A stretch of 13,580 bases of DNA from an uncultured Bacilli bacterium. Lineage in GTDB: Bacteria > Bacillota_I > Bacilli_A > RF39 > UBA660. The DNA is taken from positions 1 to 13,580 of the forward strand of contig CASDHD010000026.1 in assembly GCA_949280095.1 (NCBI GenBank), in the 5' to 3' direction. The translations under genes and the position numbers were made by a program. The notes under the pieces were generated by a model. The model had not been told where the DNA came from and did no database searches. It saw only the letters and a list, made by a program, of their open reading frames with translations. This document shows, one piece after another, positions 7,741-13,463 of this stretch; within the stretch, counting starts at the first letter, position 1, and every line of letters starts with the position of its first letter.

Positions 7741-8391
7741 CTAACGACTTGCCTTTTGATACGCATCTTTCGCAGCACTCTGTTCTGCTTCCTTTTTACT
7801 TCCACCAGTTCCTCTTCCATAAATCATGCCATCAATTTGAACCTCGACTGTAAATTCCTTTTTATGAGAAGGCCCTGTTTCGTTTACCAAAACATATTCC
7901 AAACTCTTTTTATCCGTTTGCACCATTTCTTGCAGCATAGATTTATAATCATATTTAAATTGTACTTTCTTTTCTATGTAAGGTTCAATCATATCCAAAA
8001 TGAATTTCTTAACAACATCTAGCCCACAATCCAAATAAATGACAGCTAGAACACTTTCGAAAACATCCGCAATAATTGTAGCATTCACATCTTTTTCTTG
8101 ACCATGTCCAACTAAAATAAATTGTTCAAGTCCAATACTTCTTGCATACACATCTAATGCCTCTTCACAGACGTAACTAGCCCGAATTTTACTCATATCT
8201 CCCTCTTTATAGTTCGTATTCAAAAATAAATATTCACTTGTCACAAGCTCTAATACAGCATCTCCCAAAAACTCCAAGCGTTCATAATTTTTAGTATTAT
8301 GTTCATTAGAAAAAGAACTATGCGTCAGCGCTATGCGTAATAACTCTTCGTTTTTAATCTCAATTCCATAACTTTCTAATTTTTCTTTCAT
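7741..8391 (-). CDS. rnc: Ribonuclease III
   Basis: This double-strand-specific endoribonuclease processes rRNA precursors and cuts structured or antisense-paired RNAs. The product is 216 aa. The nuclease domain (1-140) has the signature ERLEFLGDAVL, with Glu40 and Asp44, and the second acidic pair Asp109 and Glu112 in IIADVFESV. The double-strand-RNA-binding domain (about 147-214) begins at DYKSMLQEMVQ and ends in the GGSKKEAEQSAAKDAYQKA helix. All four catalytic carboxylates are present. The ATG at 8391 follows GAAGGTGA. It is the first gene of the rnc-smc operon, a gene order conserved in Bacillota, with a strong promoter at 8422-8450. Confidence 0.96.
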   Translation of the reverse strand: MKEKLESYGIEIKNEELLRIALTHSSFSNEHNTKNYERLEFLGDAVLELVTSEYLFLNTNYKEGDMSKIRASYVCEEALDVYARSIGLEQFILVGHGQEKDVNATIIADVFESVLAVIYLDCGLDVVKKFILDMIEPYIEKKVQFKYDYKSMLQEMVQTDKKSLEYVLVNETGPSHKKEFTVEVQIDGMIYGRGTGGSKKEAEQSAAKDAYQKASR

Positions 8392-8421
8392 TAAGTTTCA
8401 CCTTCTTTAGTCTACTTGTTC

Positions 8422-8450
8422 ATTATATCACGGATATTTTTGGGTGTAAA
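8422..8450 (-). promoter_or_regulatory. Promoter of the rnc-smc operon
   Basis: Minus-strand TTTACA (8450-8445), 17-base spacer, then a perfect TATAAT (8427-8422) preceded by TGA, an extended -10. The start would be near 8415, leaving a leader of about 24 bases before rnc. It is one of the best promoters in the window. Confidence 0.8.
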
Positions 8451-8467
8451 TTAAATGATTTGCATTT

Positions 8468-8497
8468 AAAAAGCATCTATCTTTAAACAAATGCTTT
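8468..8497 (-). terminator. Intrinsic terminator after the LRR-like gene
   Basis: On the minus strand AAAGCAT (8497-8491) pairs with ATGCTTT (8476-8470), with a 14-base loop and a short T-run. The stem includes the first bases of the TAA stop (8498-8496). It separates this gene from the rnc promoter. Confidence 0.55.
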
Positions 8498-9221
8498 ACT
8501 CTTCTATATAGATTTTTCTTTTTAAGACATAATAGTCTATTCCCTTCTTCTTTCCATCATCATTATATAAATCAAAAGGATCGGGGTTTGAATTTACAAG
8601 ATAACAATCATCTTCATCTTCTGAGTTTGGAATTTTATCAAACCATAATTCATTAAGACTATCGAAGAGATTGTATTCTTTTTTTGGCTCTCTAGAAATT
8701 TGTTTTCTTTCTTTCCTAGACATTTGAGCAATATTTTCAAGTTCACCTTTTATTTGTTCTAAATCATAACTAGAAATCTTATCTTGCCATCTTACTCTTT
8801 CCAATCGTGGAATATAAAGTTTATGAAAAAATTCTTGGTAATGCATTTGAATGACCATTCTTTGTGTCATCAAATAATTTTTTTGAATTTCTAAGGATTT
8901 ATTTCCAAAATAAGTAGTAATATCTTTTTGTCTTTTTTCTTTTGTCATTTCAAGTTCTTTTTTATCTGTACAAAATAAATACCTTAAGCTACGTAATTTT
9001 TCTAACTTTTCAATTTGCTTATAAGAAGATACGTCCCCCTCAATAGAAACACTTTCTAAATTATAAAAGCCTGAAATAAAGAGTAAATCTTTATCTTTTA
9101 ATCTTGGAGTACTATATATTTCTAACTTACGCATTTTAGGAGCATCTGTCGTTAAAAAGAAATGCTCATAATCCATATTTTCTAGATTATCAAAATGCGC
9201 ACATATATTATTTAAATGCAA
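8496..9221 (-). pseudogene. C-terminal part of a stop-interrupted LRR-like gene
   Basis: This 241-codon frame has only a TTG at its beginning and no Shine-Dalgarno before it. It is in the same frame as the preceding 173-aa gene, separated by one TAA and four further sense codons. Residues 1-85 carry leucine-rich-repeat-like units: NNICAHFDNLENM, MRKLEIYSTPRLKDKDLLFI and FYNLESVSIEGD, then LRSLRYL. After that comes a charged helical stretch (90-190) and an Asp/Lys-rich C terminus. Read through the TAA, the two parts give one protein of about 418 residues. The simplest reading is a nonsense mutation that leaves this half untranslated. A separately initiated protein or stop readthrough is less likely. 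The intact family was not recognised beyond the LRR-like pattern. Confidence 0.6.
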
Positions 9222-9233
9222 TACATTTTTATT

Positions 9234-9755
9234 TTAGCTCATTATTTTGCTACCACATAACTTAAGTGTTTGGCCTTCAAACCCACTAAAAATATCCATG
9301 TTTGCAAACGTAGACCCACTATCCATATACGTATAAATCCCTTTAAAATACCCAAAATTACAACTATCTGTAAAGAAACAACTAGTAGTAGAAAATTGCA
9401 GCAATTTAGGAAAACTACTGATTATAGCAATATCTTCTTGTGTTAACTGATAATGCCTTATATCTATATTTTTAATATTCTCAACATCTAAAATGTCTTT
9501 TTTAAAACCATCTTTTTTAAGAAAAAACATTTCATTTTCTCTTATATATTGAAGCATCACTCTTAAATATGGGGCTAAACGAATATCACTTACTTTTTTA
9601 TAATTCTCTTTTGAATTCCAAATCGTTATGTCCAGACGAAAATATTTAGCATTAAACCATACACCAATACTCAGTTTGTCAAAATGCAAGTAAAAACCAT
9701 TTGGAATTTTGCTTTCTCTAAACATACTATAACGTATTTCAACTTGATAATCCAT
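9234..9755 (-). CDS. N-terminal part of an LRR-like protein, ended by an in-frame TAA
   Basis: This 173-aa product begins at ATG 9755 after a G-rich site (AAGGGGGG) with six bases of spacing. It reads as a soluble protein with alternating hydrophobic strands (residues 1-60), a helical section (65-115) and, from about residue 105, repeat-like units: LTQEDIAIISSFPKLLQFST and FEGQTLKLCGSKIM. The chain stops at TAA (9236-9234) in mid-repeat, and the same frame continues the LRR-like pattern beyond it. It is therefore probably a truncated form of a protein of about 418 residues. The strong promoter at 9802-9830 is intact, so the truncated product may still be made. The function is unknown; leucine-rich repeats usually mediate protein contacts. 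Confidence 0.65.
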   Translation of the reverse strand: MDYQVEIRYSMFRESKIPNGFYLHFDKLSIGVWFNAKYFRLDITIWNSKENYKKVSDIRLAPYLRVMLQYIRENEMFFLKKDGFKKDILDVENIKNIDIRHYQLTQEDIAIISSFPKLLQFSTTSCFFTDSCNFGYFKGIYTYMDSGSTFANMDIFSGFEGQTLKLCGSKIMS

Positions 9756-9801
9756 TTTAAACCCCCCTTAATTTAGAAATCGTTTTCTTCTTTCACACAC
9801 T

Positions 9802-9830
9802 ATTTTAAAGATTTAATTTTTTATTGTCAA
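9802..9830 (-). promoter_or_regulatory. Promoter of the LRR-like gene
   Basis: Minus-strand consensus TTGACA (9830-9825), 17-base spacer, TAAAAT (9807-9802). The spacer is very A/T-rich. It lies 46 bases before the start codon and diverges from yidD. Confidence 0.75.
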
Positions 9831-9849
9831 TCTAAAACACGTGAAAGAA

Positions 9850-9878
9850 TTTACTTTAACAAGAATGTGTAGTACAAT
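9850..9878 (+). promoter_or_regulatory. Promoter of yidD and the lipoprotein gene
   Basis: TTTACT (9850-9855), 17-base spacer, TACAAT (9873-9878). Transcription would begin about seven bases later, at or next to the ATG of yidD (9886), so the transcript would have almost no leader. The spacing is ideal; the -35 matches four of six positions and the -10 five of six. Confidence 0.55.
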
Positions 9879-9885
9879 ATTTAGT

Positions 9886-10107
9886 ATGAAAAAAATATGT
9901 ATTTTCCTAATACGTTGCTATCAAATGCTTCCGCTATCTAGTCATAGTTTGTGTAGATTTACACCTACATGTAGCGAATATATGGCACAAGCAATTGAAA
10001 CATTCGGCGTAAAGAAAGGAATAAAATTGGGGCTAAAAAGATTAAAAAAATGTCATCCAAACGGACCATTTGGCTACGACCCTATCCCCAAAAAGGAGGA
10101 CTTATGA
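9886..10107 (+). CDS. yidD: Membrane protein insertion efficiency factor YidD
   Basis: YidD is a small membrane-associated protein that helps YidC insert proteins into the cytoplasmic membrane. The 73-aa form starting at 9886 has the whole family pattern: FLIRCYQ, then CRFTPTCSEYMAQAI, then LKRLKKCHPNGPFGYDPIP, with the conserved cysteines. An in-frame GTG at 9841 would add 15 residues, but it lacks a Shine-Dalgarno, has an atypical sequence and spans the predicted promoter, so I prefer the ATG. No Shine-Dalgarno precedes the ATG either, which fits leaderless initiation. The 3' end overlaps the next gene by ATGA, indicating translational coupling. YidC and rpmH, frequent neighbours elsewhere, are not here. 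Confidence 0.9.
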   Translation: MKKICIFLIRCYQMLPLSSHSLCRFTPTCSEYMAQAIETFGVKKGIKLGLKRLKKCHPNGPFGYDPIPKKEDL

Positions 10108-10958
10108 AAAAAATTAAAATTATGGGACTGTTAGTTTGTATTTTACTAGCAACAACCGCATGTAAAAACAAAAATAGTGAAGGATTAAAAGTACTGACAA
10201 CTACTTATCCTATTAGCTTCTTAACAGAACAAATTTATGGAAGTGGTATTATCACGAGTGTATATCCAGATGGAGCAAATGTTGAGAATTATAATCTAAC
10301 CGATAAACAAATAAAACAATATAGTAAAAATGACATTTTTATTTATAACGGCTTATCAAACGAACAAGATATTGCTAAAAACTTAATCAACAGTAACCGT
10401 AAACTTTATATCATTGATGTTGCTTATGGGCTTAAATATAATCATGGCGTCGAAGAACTTTGGCTATCTCCTAACTACTATTTAATGCTAGCCAAAACAA
10501 TCAAAGACAATCTTCAAAATTTTGTAAGTAGCAAATATGCCAAAGAAGAATTAGAAAAGCATTACAATGAACTATCTGAAAGATTATCTATTATGGATGC
10601 TGATTTAAGAACCATTGCTAAAAGTGCTGAAGATTTAAATAAAAATACTCTTATTGTTTCTTCCAATATGTTCAAATACTTAGAAAATTATGGATTTCAT
10701 ATCATATCTTTAGAAGAAGAAACAAATACCAACTCGATAAAAAATAATTTTGAAAATAAAACCTATACTACTATTTTTATGAAAGATACGGATGAAAAAA
10801 CTAGTTTAATAACTAGCCTTGAAAAAAATGGTGCTAAAATAGTAACTGTAAAAACAATGAAAACATTAACCTCAGAAGAAAAAGAAAACAACGAAACTTA
10901 CTTTACCATTATGAACGAATATATTGAAAATATTAAAAATGCTACTTTAGGAGATTAG
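10104..10958 (+). CDS. ZnuA/AdcA-like (cluster A-I) lipoprotein without canonical metal ligands
   Basis: The 284-aa lipoprotein starts at ATG 10104, after AGGAGG inside the end of yidD. Residues 1-20 are a lipoprotein signal (MKKIKIMGLLVCILLATTAC) with Cys20 as the lipidated residue. The fold matches substrate-binding proteins of zinc/manganese ABC transporters: LKVLTTTYPISFLTEQIYG, a first lobe to about 125, a long linking helix (about 140-178) and a second lobe beginning LIVSSNMFKYL. By eye the usual ligand positions are changed: PHDYEP reads VENYNL (Glu61), PHVWLSP reads EELWLSP (Glu118), the second-lobe His is Ser187, and the last acidic site reads KDTD. His114 lies close by. So it may bind another ligand or none. 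No ABC permease or ATPase gene is adjacent. An upstream in-frame start within yidD (10050) would spoil the signal peptide and is rejected. Confidence 0.82.
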   Translation: MKKIKIMGLLVCILLATTACKNKNSEGLKVLTTTYPISFLTEQIYGSGIITSVYPDGANVENYNLTDKQIKQYSKNDIFIYNGLSNEQDIAKNLINSNRKLYIIDVAYGLKYNHGVEELWLSPNYYLMLAKTIKDNLQNFVSSKYAKEELEKHYNELSERLSIMDADLRTIAKSAEDLNKNTLIVSSNMFKYLENYGFHIISLEEETNTNSIKNNFENKTYTTIFMKDTDEKTSLITSLEKNGAKIVTVKTMKTLTSEEKENNETYFTIMNEYIENIKNATLGD

Positions 10959-10976
10959 AAAGTTTAATCTCCTTTT
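10949..10976 (+). terminator. Intrinsic terminator of the yidD-lipoprotein operon
   Basis: AGGAGATTA (10949-10957) pairs with TAATCTCCT (10965-10973) around GAAAGTT, then TTT. The stem includes the end of the coding sequence and most of the TAG stop (10956-10958). Confidence 0.75.
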
Positions 10977-10998
10977 CTATGAATTAAAAAATTCGTTC

Positions 10999-11027
10999 TT
11001 GACTATAATAAAATTATAGGATAAAAT
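10999..11027 (+). promoter_or_regulatory. Promoter of tRNA-Ser
   Basis: TTGACT (10999-11004), 17-base spacer, TAAAAT (11022-11027). The predicted start near 11034 leaves about twelve bases of 5' leader before the mature tRNA. Confidence 0.75.
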
Positions 11028-11045
11028 GAGAACGTAGTCTTATTT

Positions 11046-11136
11046 GGAGCAGTACTCAAGAGGCTGAAGAGGTGCCCCTGCTAAGGGTATAGGTCGGGTA
11101 ACTGGCGCGAGAGTTCAAATCTCTCCTGCTCCGCCA
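11046..11136 (+). tRNA. tRNA-Ser(GCU)
   Basis: A 91-base class II tRNA with encoded CCA. The acceptor stem GGAGCAG/CTGCTCC is perfect. The anticodon stem TGCCC/GGGTA holds loop CTGCTAA, with anticodon GCT at 11080-11082 (serine codons AGC/AGU). A long variable arm (GTCGG, loop GTAA, CTGGC) is typical of serine, and the T arm is GAGAG-TTCAAAT-CTCTC. It has its own promoter and terminator, so it is a single-gene unit. Confidence 0.97.
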
Positions 11137-11150
11137 TTTTAGATTACAAG

Positions 11151-11179
11151 AGGTTTTACTTTAATGTAAGACCTTTTTT
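11151..11179 (+). terminator. Intrinsic terminator of tRNA-Ser
   Basis: AGGTTTTAC (11151-11159) pairs with GTAAGACCT (11166-11174), nine pairs with one T-G, followed by five further T. Confidence 0.8.
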
Positions 11180-11183
11180 CATG

Positions 11184-11208
11184 AAAAAAAGTACCGTTTT
11201 CGATACTT
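11184..11208 (-). terminator. Intrinsic terminator of the small membrane protein gene
   Basis: On the minus strand AAGTATCG (11208-11201) pairs with CGGTACTT (11196-11189) around AAAA, followed by TTTTT. It begins inside the stop codon (11209-11207) and faces the tRNA-Ser terminator, giving back-to-back convergent terminators. Confidence 0.75.
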
Positions 11209-11500
11209 ATTTCTTCTTAATTGCAAATTGATTTAAAACTTTTTTTCTTAAGCGTAATGACATAAAAATAAAGAATATTCCTACACAAATTAAAGGAACG
11301 CTAGTGACATAGTGGGTCCATTTTAAATCGTTGATGTCACTTACAAATATATATGTGGCATACAAAATTAACGCTATGCCTATAAAAATCAAACGTATTA
11401 ATCGGTTCATCATTTCTTTACCAGCAGCGGTTTTTTTGTATTGTTCTATTACCTTTTTCTTTTCATTTTTGTTCATTCTTTCATATTTTGTTTTTAACAT
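11207..11500 (-). CDS. Small two-helix membrane protein, function unknown
   Basis: A 97-aa protein. Residues 1-32 are highly basic and cytosolic-looking (KYERMNKNEKKKVIEQYKK). Two hydrophobic helices follow, at about 33-54 (LIRLIFIGIALILYATYIFV) and 64-84 (YVTSVPLICVGIFFIFMSL), joined by a short polar loop with DINDLKW. The tail is basic (RLRKKVLNQFAIKKK). Positive charges at both ends predict both termini inside. The ATG at 11500 follows AGAGGGA with seven bases of spacing. I recognise no named family. It is divergent from murC and has its own promoter and terminator. Confidence 0.75.
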   Translation of the reverse strand: MLKTKYERMNKNEKKKVIEQYKKTAAGKEMMNRLIRLIFIGIALILYATYIFVSDINDLKWTHYVTSVPLICVGIFFIFMSLRLRKKVLNQFAIKKK

Positions 11501-11519
11501 ACTAATCCCTCTTCATTAG

Positions 11520-11528
11520 ATTATAACA
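11520..11528 (-). promoter_or_regulatory. Extended -10 of the small membrane protein gene
   Basis: Minus-strand TGTTATAAT (11528-11520) is a consensus extended -10. No good -35 is visible (AAGAAA at 17 bases). The leader would be about 13 bases long and begin at the Shine-Dalgarno. Confidence 0.5.
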
Positions 11529-11565
11529 CAATTTTTTAAAAGTTTCTTTTTTATCATACTTACGT

Positions 11566-11571
11566 TATAAT
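11566..11571 (+). promoter_or_regulatory. -10 element of the murC promoter
   Basis: A perfect TATAAT with a poor -35 (TTTCTT, 17 bases upstream). It is flanked by CTTAC (11559-11563) and GTAAG (11576-11580), a short inverted repeat around the -10 that could be an operator but may be chance. The murC start codon is 25 bases downstream, with GAGGAAG (11585-11591) as RBS. Confidence 0.5.
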
Positions 11572-11595
11572 AAAAGTAAGAAAAGAGGAAGTAAA

Positions 11596-12975
11596 ATGTC
11601 TTTAGAAACAATAAAACAATATGGCCAAATTCATATGATTGGAATTGGTGGTGTTAGCATGAGCGGTCTTGCTGAATTATTAAAAGATAACCAAATACTT
11701 GTAACTGGCAGCGATAAACAAGAAAGTGAAAATACCAAACACTTACAAAGTCTAGGATTAAATATTACAATTGGTTCTAATAAAGAAATGATAAACAATG
11801 CTGATTTAATCGTCTACACAGCAGCTATTCCCGAAACGGATATCGAATATAGTTATGCCAAAGAGATCAATAAAAAAATGATGGAGCGTAGTGAATTTCT
11901 TGGTGAAATTACAAAATGTTTTAAGGAATGTATTTGTATTAGCGGAACACATGGAAAAACCACTACAACGTCCATGATATCCCTTTGCTTTTTAGAAGCA
12001 AACTTAGACCCTACAATCGAAGTTGGTGCCTACTTAAAAGCAATTAAAGGAAATAACAAAACTGGAAATAGCGAATATTTTATTTTAGAATCTTGTGAGT
12101 ACGTAGACTCTTTCTTAAAATTTCATCCACATACCGAAATAATTTTGAACATTGATAATGACCATTTAAATTACTTCAAAAATATAGAAAACATCAAAAA
12201 ATCTTTTTTAGAATTTACAAATAAACTAGACGAAACTGGTACAATCATTGCAAATCTAGACGATACAAATACGAAAGAAATTTTAGAAAAGACAACTCAT
12301 CACAAAATTACCTATGGAATAGAAAATGAAATAGCGAATTTCCAAGCTAAAAATATTAAGTTAGATTCTTATGGCTACCCTACTTTTACTTGTTTTAAAA
12401 ATCAAGAATACTATGATACTTACTCACTAAGTGTTCATGGAAAACATAATATTTTAAATGCTTTAGCAACTATTGCCACTTGTGATTTATATAAATTGTC
12501 AAAAGAAGCTATAAAATCCGGGTTACAAACGTTCACAGGTGCAAACCGTCGTTTTGAAAAAATTGGTGAATACAAAGGTATTCCTGTAATTGATGATTAT
12601 GCTCATCACCCTACCGAAATAAAAACGACATTACAATCAAGTAAAGATTTACCTCATAATAAAACATGGGTAGTCTTTGAACCACATACCTATTCTAGAA
12701 CCAAAGAACATTTAGAAGAATTTGCAAGTATTTTAAAAGAATTCGACTATATTATTCTAGCAGATATCTATGCAGCTAGAGAAAATAATACCTACAACAT
12801 TTCTTCTATAGACCTTTTAAAAGAAATAAAAAAAGAAAACCCAAATTGTATCTATTTAGAATCTTATGATAAAATTACCAACTATTTAAAAGAAAATGTC
12901 CAAAAAGATGATATTATTATTACAATCGGAGCAGGAACTATCAATCAAGTTGGTTATGCATTAATACAAGAATAA
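11596..12975 (+). CDS. murC: UDP-N-acetylmuramate--L-alanine ligase
   Basis: This cytoplasmic ligase adds L-alanine to UDP-MurNAc using ATP, the first step of the peptidoglycan stem peptide. The product is 459 aa, the normal length. The N-terminal substrate domain begins with GIGGVSMSGLA (16-26). The central ATPase has GTHGKTTTT (117-125), the acidic ESCEYVDSF segment, and NIDNDHLNYF (185-194). The C-terminal domain shows HGKHNILNA, TGANRRFE (314-321), DDYAHHPTE (333-341) and PHTYSRT (363-369), then ITIGAG near the end. These residues distinguish MurC from MurD, MurE and MurF. The gene stands alone with its own promoter and terminator and is not in a mur/dcw cluster. Confidence 0.97.
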   Translation: MSLETIKQYGQIHMIGIGGVSMSGLAELLKDNQILVTGSDKQESENTKHLQSLGLNITIGSNKEMINNADLIVYTAAIPETDIEYSYAKEINKKMMERSEFLGEITKCFKECICISGTHGKTTTTSMISLCFLEANLDPTIEVGAYLKAIKGNNKTGNSEYFILESCEYVDSFLKFHPHTEIILNIDNDHLNYFKNIENIKKSFLEFTNKLDETGTIIANLDDTNTKEILEKTTHHKITYGIENEIANFQAKNIKLDSYGYPTFTCFKNQEYYDTYSLSVHGKHNILNALATIATCDLYKLSKEAIKSGLQTFTGANRRFEKIGEYKGIPVIDDYAHHPTEIKTTLQSSKDLPHNKTWVVFEPHTYSRTKEHLEEFASILKEFDYIILADIYAARENNTYNISSIDLLKEIKKENPNCIYLESYDKITNYLKENVQKDDIIITIGAGTINQVGYALIQE

Positions 12976-13043
12976 TTTTTTTAAATAAAATATTTATATT
13001 TTAGAGAGAAAACACTTAAAACTGTGTTCACGTTTTCTTCAGG

Positions 13044-13071
13044 CACCATTTATTAAAAATGGTGTTTTTTT
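13044..13071 (+). terminator. Intrinsic terminator of murC
   Basis: CACCATTT (13044-13051) pairs with AAATGGTG (13057-13064) around ATTAA, then seven T. It is preceded by a weaker hairpin, AACAC/GTGTT (13011-13015 and 13024-13028), so the arrangement resembles the element after def. Confidence 0.8.
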
Positions 13072-13230
13072 AAAACTACTAGTTATTTATCTAGAAATAA
13101 AACGGCAAGTAAAGGATTATTCCAACGAATAATAATTATCTATAAGACGATATTCGTATATTTTGTTATATAAAATACGGATTGCTAATTTGTCTATAAA
13201 TAACATTTTATACTTTTTTAGAAAAAAACA

Positions 13231-13259
13231 TTCAATTTCTAAATGTTTTGTGTTATAAT
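13231..13259 (+). promoter_or_regulatory. Promoter of tRNA-Lys
   Basis: TATAAT (13254-13259) with a TGT extension just upstream, and a weak -35 TTCAAT (13231-13236) at 17 bases. The start near 13266 is 13 bases before the tRNA. Confidence 0.65.
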
Positions 13260-13278
13260 GAAAAACGTAAACAAATAT

Positions 13279-13354
13279 GTCTCCTTAGCTCAGTTGGTAG
13301 AGCAACTGACTCTTAATCAGTGGGTCCAGGGTTCGAATCCCTGAGGGGACACCA
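13279..13354 (+). tRNA. tRNA-Lys(CUU)
   Basis: A 76-base tRNA with encoded CCA. The acceptor stem is GTCTCCT/AGGGGAC with one T-G pair. The anticodon stem ACTGA/TCAGT holds loop CTCTTAA, with anticodon CTT at 13312-13314, reading AAG. The T arm is CCAGG-GTTCGAATC-CCTGA-like and normal. In this A-rich genome AAA will dominate lysine codons, so a UUU-reading tRNA must lie elsewhere. The 3' end of tRNA genes is a common integration site, relevant to the sequence just downstream. Confidence 0.97.
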
Positions 13355-13363
13355 TTGGAATTT

Positions 13364-13386
13364 AATCCCTATTTTAGGGATTTTTT
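13364..13386 (+). terminator. Intrinsic terminator of tRNA-Lys
   Basis: AATCCCTA (13364-13371) pairs with TAGGGATT (13375-13382) around TTT, then four T. Confidence 0.8.
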
Positions 13387-13421
13387 ATATTTTTAGAGCC
13401 GATAAATAAAGTAAAATCCAT

Positions 13422-13463
13422 TTATCTATGGTGCAATTTTGGTGCAAAAGTTTTTAATTTTTA
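13422..13463 (-). pseudogene. Possible relic of a tyrosine integrase C-terminal tail
   Basis: Minus-strand codons bounded by two TAA stops read KLKTFAPKLHHR. Many phage and ICE tyrosine integrases that insert at tRNA genes end in a similar FAP-x-LHQ-type tail, with the gene pointing at the tRNA as here. At DNA level the tail contains two copies of TGGTGCAA (13429-13436 and 13440-13447), spaced 11 bases. The upstream stop and lack of an open frame to the window end mean no working integrase lies here. It may be a leftover of an excised or decayed element. Recognition rests on about a dozen residues. Confidence 0.35.

Larger units (their letters stand above)
12976..13278. other. Intergenic stretch between murC and tRNA-Lys
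   Basis: These 303 bases hold a weak hairpin (13007-13038), the murC terminator (13044-13071), an imperfect A/T-rich inverted repeat (about 13155-13179, CGTATATTTT against AAAATACG), and the tRNA-Lys promoter (13231-13259). A further inverted repeat, AAAACATT/AATGTTTT (13225-13232 and 13242-13249), overlaps that promoter. I see no open reading frame with a ribosome binding site. Confidence 0.6.

Noticed and set aside
6548..7744. Plus-strand open frames of 105-119 codons inside smc
   Set aside because: They lie antisense to strongly conserved SMC coding sequence, lack ribosome binding sites, and have compositions typical of reverse-complemented A-rich genes.
7756..8022. Plus-strand 88-codon frame inside rnc
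   Set aside because: It is antisense to the conserved double-strand-RNA-binding domain and has no Shine-Dalgarno.
9841..9885. GTG start giving YidD a 15-residue extension
   Set aside because: It has no Shine-Dalgarno, the extension is unlike YidD N termini, and the predicted promoter lies inside it.
10050..10103. Upstream start for the lipoprotein within yidD
   Set aside because: It would place 18 basic residues before the signal peptide; the internal ATG has AGGAGG and gives a normal lipoprotein leader.
11331..11519. Plus-strand 62-codon frame opposite the small membrane protein
   Set aside because: There is no ribosome binding site, and the hydrophobic residues mirror the true minus-strand transmembrane helices.
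13000..13040. PreQ1-like or other known riboswitch after murC
   Set aside because: The short hairpin lacks the conserved bases of the riboswitch classes I can recall, and no gene follows that it could control.
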